From an uncultured Solobacterium sp. (GTDB lineage: Bacteria > Bacillota_I > Bacilli_A > Erysipelotrichales > Erysipelotrichaceae): a DNA stretch of 6,729 nucleotides. This document shows, piece by piece, positions 6,625 through 6,729 of this stretch. A program made the translations under genes and the position numbers. How positions within the stretch are numbered: the first letter of the stretch is position 1; every line of letters starts with the position of its first letter. Under the pieces are notes generated by a model. The model worked only from the letters and a program-made list of their open reading frames with translations, did not search any database and was not told the DNA's origin. Location: assembly GCA_927911475.1 (NCBI GenBank), contig CAKMPP010000032.1, positions 1 to 6,729 of the forward strand, read 5' to 3'.

Positions 6625-6729
6625 GACCCGGCAACGTGCTAGATTTGCTTGCGCTATTTTCGCCGCTACAGTGCTTAACTTCTGTGTTCGGGATGGGTAC
6701 AGGTGTGGCCACTGCGCCATCATCACCGG
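6625..6729 (-). rRNA. rrf: 5S ribosomal RNA (5' end at or just past the window edge)
   Basis: The minus strand carries the 5S core CCACACCTGTACCCATCCCGA followed by ACACAGAAGTTAAGC. CCGGTGAT at the window edge (6729-6722) pairs with GTTGCCGG (6635-6628) as helix I, using G-U pairs, which fixes both ends approximately. About 105 bases are visible and perhaps up to three at the 5' end lie outside. The exact 3' end, near 6625-6627, is estimated from helix I. 23S and 16S genes presumably lie beyond the right edge. Confidence 0.95.

Noticed and set aside
6505..6726. 73-codon open frame on the minus strand upstream of tsaE
   Set aside because: It runs through the 5S rRNA gene and its terminator, and its protein resembles nothing; it is a chance frame over an RNA gene.
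1..6729. Mobile elements, CRISPR arrays, phage or defence genes
   Set aside because: No transposase, integrase, direct-repeat array or terminal inverted repeats were seen; the genes are all conserved housekeeping functions.

Overview
This 6.7 kb window comes from a low-G+C Gram-positive bacterium (Bacillota). The evidence is AT-rich sequence, strong GGAGG-type ribosome binding sites, a Rex redox repressor, and a gene set matching the Bacillus subtilis ydiB-ydiC-rimI-ydiE-ydiF/rex neighbourhood. A finer placement, for example in Erysipelotrichia, is possible but cannot be fixed from the sequence alone. All genes lie on the minus strand, so transcription runs from high to low coordinates.

Layout in the direction of transcription. 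The window opens inside a 5S rRNA gene (6729 to about 6625), presumably the end of an rRNA operon, which closes with a strong intrinsic terminator (6621-6588). A short AT-rich spacer with a TATAAT box follows. Next comes a tightly packed cluster: tsaE (6508-6056), tsaB (6059-5463), rimI (5463-5020) and tsaD (5019-4009), joined by an ATGA overlap, a TAATG overlap and a direct TAA|ATG abutment. A 54-base gap with a Rex-operator-like sequence precedes rex (3954-3334). asnS (3303-1915) follows 30 bases later. A hairpin with a short T tract then separates asnS from an ABC-F ATPase gene of the YdiF type, which starts at 1850 and runs off the left edge after 616 codons. There is no gene-free stretch longer than 300 bases.

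How the genes fit together. TsaE, TsaB and TsaD are three of the four bacterial proteins that make t6A at position 37 of tRNAs reading ANN codons; the fourth, TsaC/YrdC, is not here. RimI is the N-acetyltransferase usually encoded among them. AsnRS charges tRNA-Asn, itself a t6A substrate, and ABC-F proteins act on the ribosome. The cluster is therefore essentially a translation unit, with the NADH-sensing repressor Rex in the middle. I see no mobile element, CRISPR array, phage gene or tRNA gene, and nothing that amounts to a new system. The points worth a second look concern small regulatory signals, gene order and a few sequence deviations.
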